From BS750m-G57 sp964607575 (GTDB lineage Bacteria; Planctomycetota; Phycisphaerae; SM23-33), in contig CAZSLS010000006.1 of the NCBI GenBank assembly GCA_964607575.1, forward strand, positions 17,466-81,465: a stretch of 64,000 bases of DNA, in the 5' to 3' direction. Under the pieces are notes generated by a model. That model worked only from the letters and a program-made list of their open reading frames with translations. It was not told the origin of the DNA and searched no databases. The translations under genes were made by a program, and so were the position numbers. The first letter of the stretch is position 1; each line of letters begins with the position of its first letter. Positions 61,197 through 64,000 of the stretch are shown in pieces.

Positions 61197-62243
61197 TCAA
61201 GAACGTCCCGAAACAACGGTCGAATAGATCGAGCGAAGTGTGGCGGCTGCGATGTCCGGAGCGAACTTCTCAGCGGCCAGTATTGAAGCTTCCCGCCCGA
61301 GTGTTTTCCGGAGTTTCGCGTCTCGGGCGAGGGTCAGCAGGTTATCGGCGGCTTGTCGCATGTCACCGGGCGGCGAGAGCAGAGCGGCGCGCCGATCTGT
61401 TGTGCAGTCGGCAATTTCCGGACGATTGGTAGCCAATATGGGCAGTCCGCAAGCCATCGCGTCGGCAAGTGCGCCCACGCCGCAGTCGTGGCGTTGGAGA
61501 AAGACCGCGGCGTCCGCGGCGGCAAGCGCGTCAGATGGGCTGAGGTTCCCCGCGGTGAAAAATATCTCGCTGTCGTGCCCGGTCGATCGGGCGAAAGCTT
61601 CAATGGCGCCGCGTGCCGGCCCGCTTGCGGGGAAGACCAACCTGGTCTGATCGGTGATGATGCGGGCCATCGCGTGCGCCCAGCAGGCCTGCTTGTGTCC
61701 GTTTGCATGGACCATTTCGCCTCCCGCGGCCAGCAGGAATTGCCCGTTATCTATACCGAGTTCGCCGCGGGTGCTGGTGCGCCGCCGGTTGGCGTCGCCA
61801 TTCGCCTCGGCGATCGGCGGAAGGACGAAAACACGCTTCGGATCCAGCCCGAGGGCGATCAACTCCCGTCGCTGCGCGTCAGTGGGGACGGTGAGTGTCC
61901 AGAGTCCGTCGAAAACACCCGATATTGCGATGTCGACCTGGTGGATTCCGCGAAGATGCGACAGCGATAACAGGACGCTCCTTCCTTGGGCGGCCCATCG
62001 CGCGGTTTCCGCCGCCGCGGGCGACCAGGCGTGGAGGAGGTCGGCATCGCCGGTGAGTTTGCGAAGCTGCAGGCTCGCCAGAGCAGCGCTGCCCAGCGGC
62101 GCGCGTAGGGAAACCGTTTCGCGATCGAACTGTCTGACCGGTCCGATCGACACGACGGTTTCGCTCGGGGAGGCAAGTGCGCAGGCCTGTGCGAGCATGT
62201 CCGCGGGTGCATCGTCGCCGATTATGTGAATTGCATGAGCCAT
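61197..62243 (-). CDS. GT4-like family glycosyltransferase
   Basis: About 348 aa from ATG 62243 (MAHAIHIIGDD), just 26 bases after the upstream gene. The C-terminal half holds the GT-B donor site: GNLSPSDALAAADAAVFLQ, then GVGALADAMACGLPILATN with the family's E-x7-E-like region relaxed, and LLSPPGDMRQAADNLL. The N-terminal acceptor half is divergent. It likely adds a sugar to an envelope glycan together with the downstream GT9 and kinase. Confidence 0.78.
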   Translation of the reverse strand: MAHAIHIIGDDAPADMLAQACALASPSETVVSIGPVRQFDRETVSLRAPLGSAALASLQLRKLTGDADLLHAWSPAAAETARWAAQGRSVLLSLSHLRGIHQVDIAISGVFDGLWTLTVPTDAQRRELIALGLDPKRVFVLPPIAEANGDANRRRTSTRGELGIDNGQFLLAAGGEMVHANGHKQACWAHAMARIITDQTRLVFPASGPARGAIEAFARSTGHDSEIFFTAGNLSPSDALAAADAAVFLQRHDCGVGALADAMACGLPILATNRPEIADCTTDRRAALLSPPGDMRQAADNLLTLARDAKLRKTLGREASILAAEKFAPDIAAATLRSIYSTVVSGRS

Positions 62244-62269
62244 TGGGGCAGCGGTGCTTGATTGTGTCT

Positions 62270-62977
62270 CTAGCGTCTGGGCAAGGCGGAGTTGCTCGAA
62301 GGCGTGGATGGATAGATTTGGCAGCCCCACCCGTCCCAGTCTATGCGTCCGGGCGCCATGAACTGCTTGTGCGTCGTGGCGCCGGGAGCGAGGGTGGGGA
62401 TATCGAACTTCTTCTGCCACACCATCTTCTTGTCCTTATAGAGCTTGAAGTACCCAAGTATGTTTCCGCGTGCGGCGGTCGCCTGGTTCTTGAGCGTGAA
62501 GGATATCTGCAGCAATTCCAGGTTGGCGTTGGATGGGTCCGCGACCAGGTTCAGGGTCACGTTCTTTGTCGTTACGTCGTAGTTGTAGTGGAGAGCATCG
62601 ACTTCCTCGTCGCTCAGCGACGCGTAAGCCTTTCTCAGTTCGTGTTTCATCCCATCCAGTTCCCTCTTGAGCTGGGGGCACCTTGGGCAGCCCGGTGCGA
62701 CACCGACGTGCCCGCGGACTTCGGTGTGATGCTTCTGGCGTATGTCCTGGACGGCCTGCATCCTGGTGTCGTCAAATTTCCTTTGAAGGTCATTGAAGTC
62801 CCTTACGGCGCCATTGCGGCTGATCCACGCTACGACCGTAAGTACGACGCTGATCACCAGGAGCGCTCCCAGGATCATCGTGGCGGCCATCAACCCGCCA
62901 TTACCCGAACCGCGAAACTGATCGTAACGCCCCTGTCCCGTACCGCGAGTTTGCCCGCGTTGAACGTATCTGGCCAT
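62270..62977 (-). CDS. Single-pass membrane protein of unknown function
   Basis: 235 aa. A Gly/Arg-rich N-terminus leads to one transmembrane helix (~30-50, MAATMILGALLVISVVLTVV), a coiled coil with a PGCPRCP motif (~55-120), and a C-terminal beta-rich domain with NVTLNLVADPSNANLELLQI, similar to FxLYD/DUF-type extracytoplasmic domains. It precedes the GT4 gene by 26 bases and heads the envelope unit. No enzyme signature; a scaffold or assembly role is possible. Confidence 0.65.
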   Translation of the reverse strand: MARYVQRGQTRGTGQGRYDQFRGSGNGGLMAATMILGALLVISVVLTVVAWISRNGAVRDFNDLQRKFDDTRMQAVQDIRQKHHTEVRGHVGVAPGCPRCPQLKRELDGMKHELRKAYASLSDEEVDALHYNYDVTTKNVTLNLVADPSNANLELLQISFTLKNQATAARGNILGYFKLYKDKKMVWQKKFDIPTLAPGATTHKQFMAPGRIDWDGWGCQIYPSTPSSNSALPRR

Positions 62978-63076
62978 GATTGTGCCGCCTTTCGCTATGA
63001 CTATCGGGAAACGCCGACGCTGTAATTAGACTCTTAGACGCCCGGGAGGTCCACATGTTTCAGTAATTCCACAGGT

Positions 63077-63526
63077 CTACTTCGGTTGTCGCTCGTCGAG
63101 ACGTTCGATGCGCACCACCGCCGGCCAGAGCCCCGTAACTTCCCTCCGCGGTACGATGTTCGCGGGGTACTTCTCGTTGAGCGGTTGGAGGCGGAGGGTC
63201 GCCGGGTCGTCCTGGTAGACTCTCTTGAAGGTCGTTTCGCCTGTATCGAGGCGTACGAAACAGTCCTGTCCGCTCTCGGCGGGGGTGTTGGGGGCGAAGA
63301 TCACGATATCGCCCTCGTGGTAATCCGGTTCCATCGAATCGCCGACAACGCGAGCGGCGAATGCCTGGGGGTCTTGTATGTCCGGGCATCGCACGTACTC
63401 GTCGGCGATGCTCGGCGGATAGTCCAGGTCCGTGAAATCCGTGGGGTAACCGGCGGGGACCTTGTTGATTATGGGTATGTCGCTCTTGCCTGGTGGGTGC
63501 TGGTCGTTGGATTCTGTGGAACTCAT
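63077..63526 (-). CDS. S24 LexA/UmuD-type peptidase without DNA-binding domain
   Basis: 149 aa with GGGAG before the ATG. The serine-lysine dyad of the S24 self-cleaving peptidase is S64 in GDSMEPDYHEGD and K101 in TTFKRVY. A potential self-cleavage site is Ala25-Gly26 (VPAGYP). No helix-turn-helix precedes the peptidase domain, and no in-frame extension encodes one. The size is like UmuD, but no umuC follows. It could be a UmuD-like factor or a truncated phage-type repressor. Confidence 0.75.
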   Translation of the reverse strand: MSSTESNDQHPPGKSDIPIINKVPAGYPTDFTDLDYPPSIADEYVRCPDIQDPQAFAARVVGDSMEPDYHEGDIVIFAPNTPAESGQDCFVRLDTGETTFKRVYQDDPATLRLQPLNEKYPANIVPRREVTGLWPAVVRIERLDERQPK

Positions 63527-64000
63527 CGCGCTGTTCTCCCGCCATTAGTGGGCCGAGGGACATTATAGTCTGCCGCCCCGATTCGTGCAAGATAGCTGAG
63601 AGGCGCAGGGCAATCGCATCCAAGGCCTCTTCTGTCAGGATGTCGAGGAGATCGAAGGCCTGCAGACTCTTCGCGCCGGGCGGGTCGGGTGTCACAATTG
63701 GTTTACAGGTGTCACAGGCTGACCCAGCGTGCGGAAGAGTGGTACTACTTGTAATGTCGTAGACAAGATGCGATCGGTGGCGTTGGGCGAAGGTTTGCTG
63801 GGCGAGGGGGTTAGCGAGGATTCGCCTTCCCCCGTTGCCTGTCTACTTACCACTTACTACTGTTCACCTTTCTCGCGAAGCGCGGTTCACACCTGTCGGG
63901 TTTGTGACGTGCGGGTGTGTGACTGGATTCCTGTCCCGGTCCGGCCGTTAAGCTGTCGGCGTCCGTCGTTCACTTGGCTATTGGAAATTCCTTGCTGGAT
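63527..64000. other. No gene recognised
   Basis: The last 474 bases hold no convincing coding region. A minus-strand open frame from about 63695 (ending in the S24 region) has no recognisable protein and overlaps the S24 gene, so it is not called. Confidence 0.5.

Noticed and set aside
63060..63695. Minus-strand open frame overlapping the S24 gene
   Set aside because: Different frame from the clear S24 peptidase and no recognisable domain; an HTH was looked for and not found.

Overview
The window looks like a chromosomal segment of a GC-rich, free-living Planctomycetota bacterium, most likely in or near the Phycisphaerae. This is inferred from gene content: four hydrazine-synthase-alpha-like (HzsA-like) propeller/cytochrome c proteins, Tat-exported sulfatases, DUF1080 and DUF6807 proteins, a LEPR-XLL-type export tag, a DUF2617/DUF2062 pair and an S24-only peptidase. 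No rRNA, tRNA or CRISPR array was seen. No taxonomic marker was compared, so the assignment rests on family distribution as I know it.

Layout. (1) Bases 1-8000: the 3' part of HzsA-like copy 1, then a translationally coupled corrinoid protein / UroD-type methyltransferase / DUF1638 / hybrid histidine kinase unit. (2) 8.1-16.1 kb: HzsA-like copy 2, a convergent archaemetzincin, then a housekeeping run of M24 peptidase, accB, accC and ATP-type phosphofructokinase. (3) 16.1-17.2 kb: an IS4-superfamily insertion sequence sitting in a REP-like palindrome. (4) 17.2-44.7 kb: a glycan-foraging region with a GH-D clan hydrolase, two sulfatases, HzsA-like copy 3 linked to a tandem GH29-GH29-F5/8C protein, a duplicated PD40 propeller and an FGE-like protein. 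A minus-strand unit follows with two duplicated Gfo/Idh oxidoreductases, a giant HEAT/DUF1080x2 protein, an SGNH hydrolase and an MBOAT acyltransferase. A plus-strand unit then carries GH62, GH29, an alpha/beta hydrolase and a TIM-barrel sugar isomerase. (5) 44.8-50.4 kb: HzsA-like copy 4 overlapping a DUF6807 protein and an ankyrin lipoprotein. (6) 50.6-57 kb: assorted single genes and a small graveyard of a transposase and a parDE toxin-antitoxin pair. (7) 57-63.5 kb: a cell-envelope unit (GT9 heptosyltransferase-like, tandem WaaP-like kinase, GT4, DUF2062) and an HTH-less S24 peptidase.

How the parts may work together. The enzymes suggest attack on a fucosylated, sulfated, arabinose- or galactose-decorated glycan: sulfatases remove sulfate, GH29/GH62/GH-D enzymes remove side sugars, and Gfo/Idh, DUF1080 and TIM-barrel proteins could handle 3-keto-sugar intermediates. 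The most unusual element is the repeated HzsA-like family. Each member joins a beta-propeller to two or three c-type haem sites, and copies 1 and 4 also carry carbohydrate-binding-type modules. Copies 3 and 4 lie in apparent operons with carbohydrate genes. I propose, as inference only, that these are exported, glycan-associated redox proteins forming an oxidative arm of polysaccharide use, not hydrazine synthases.
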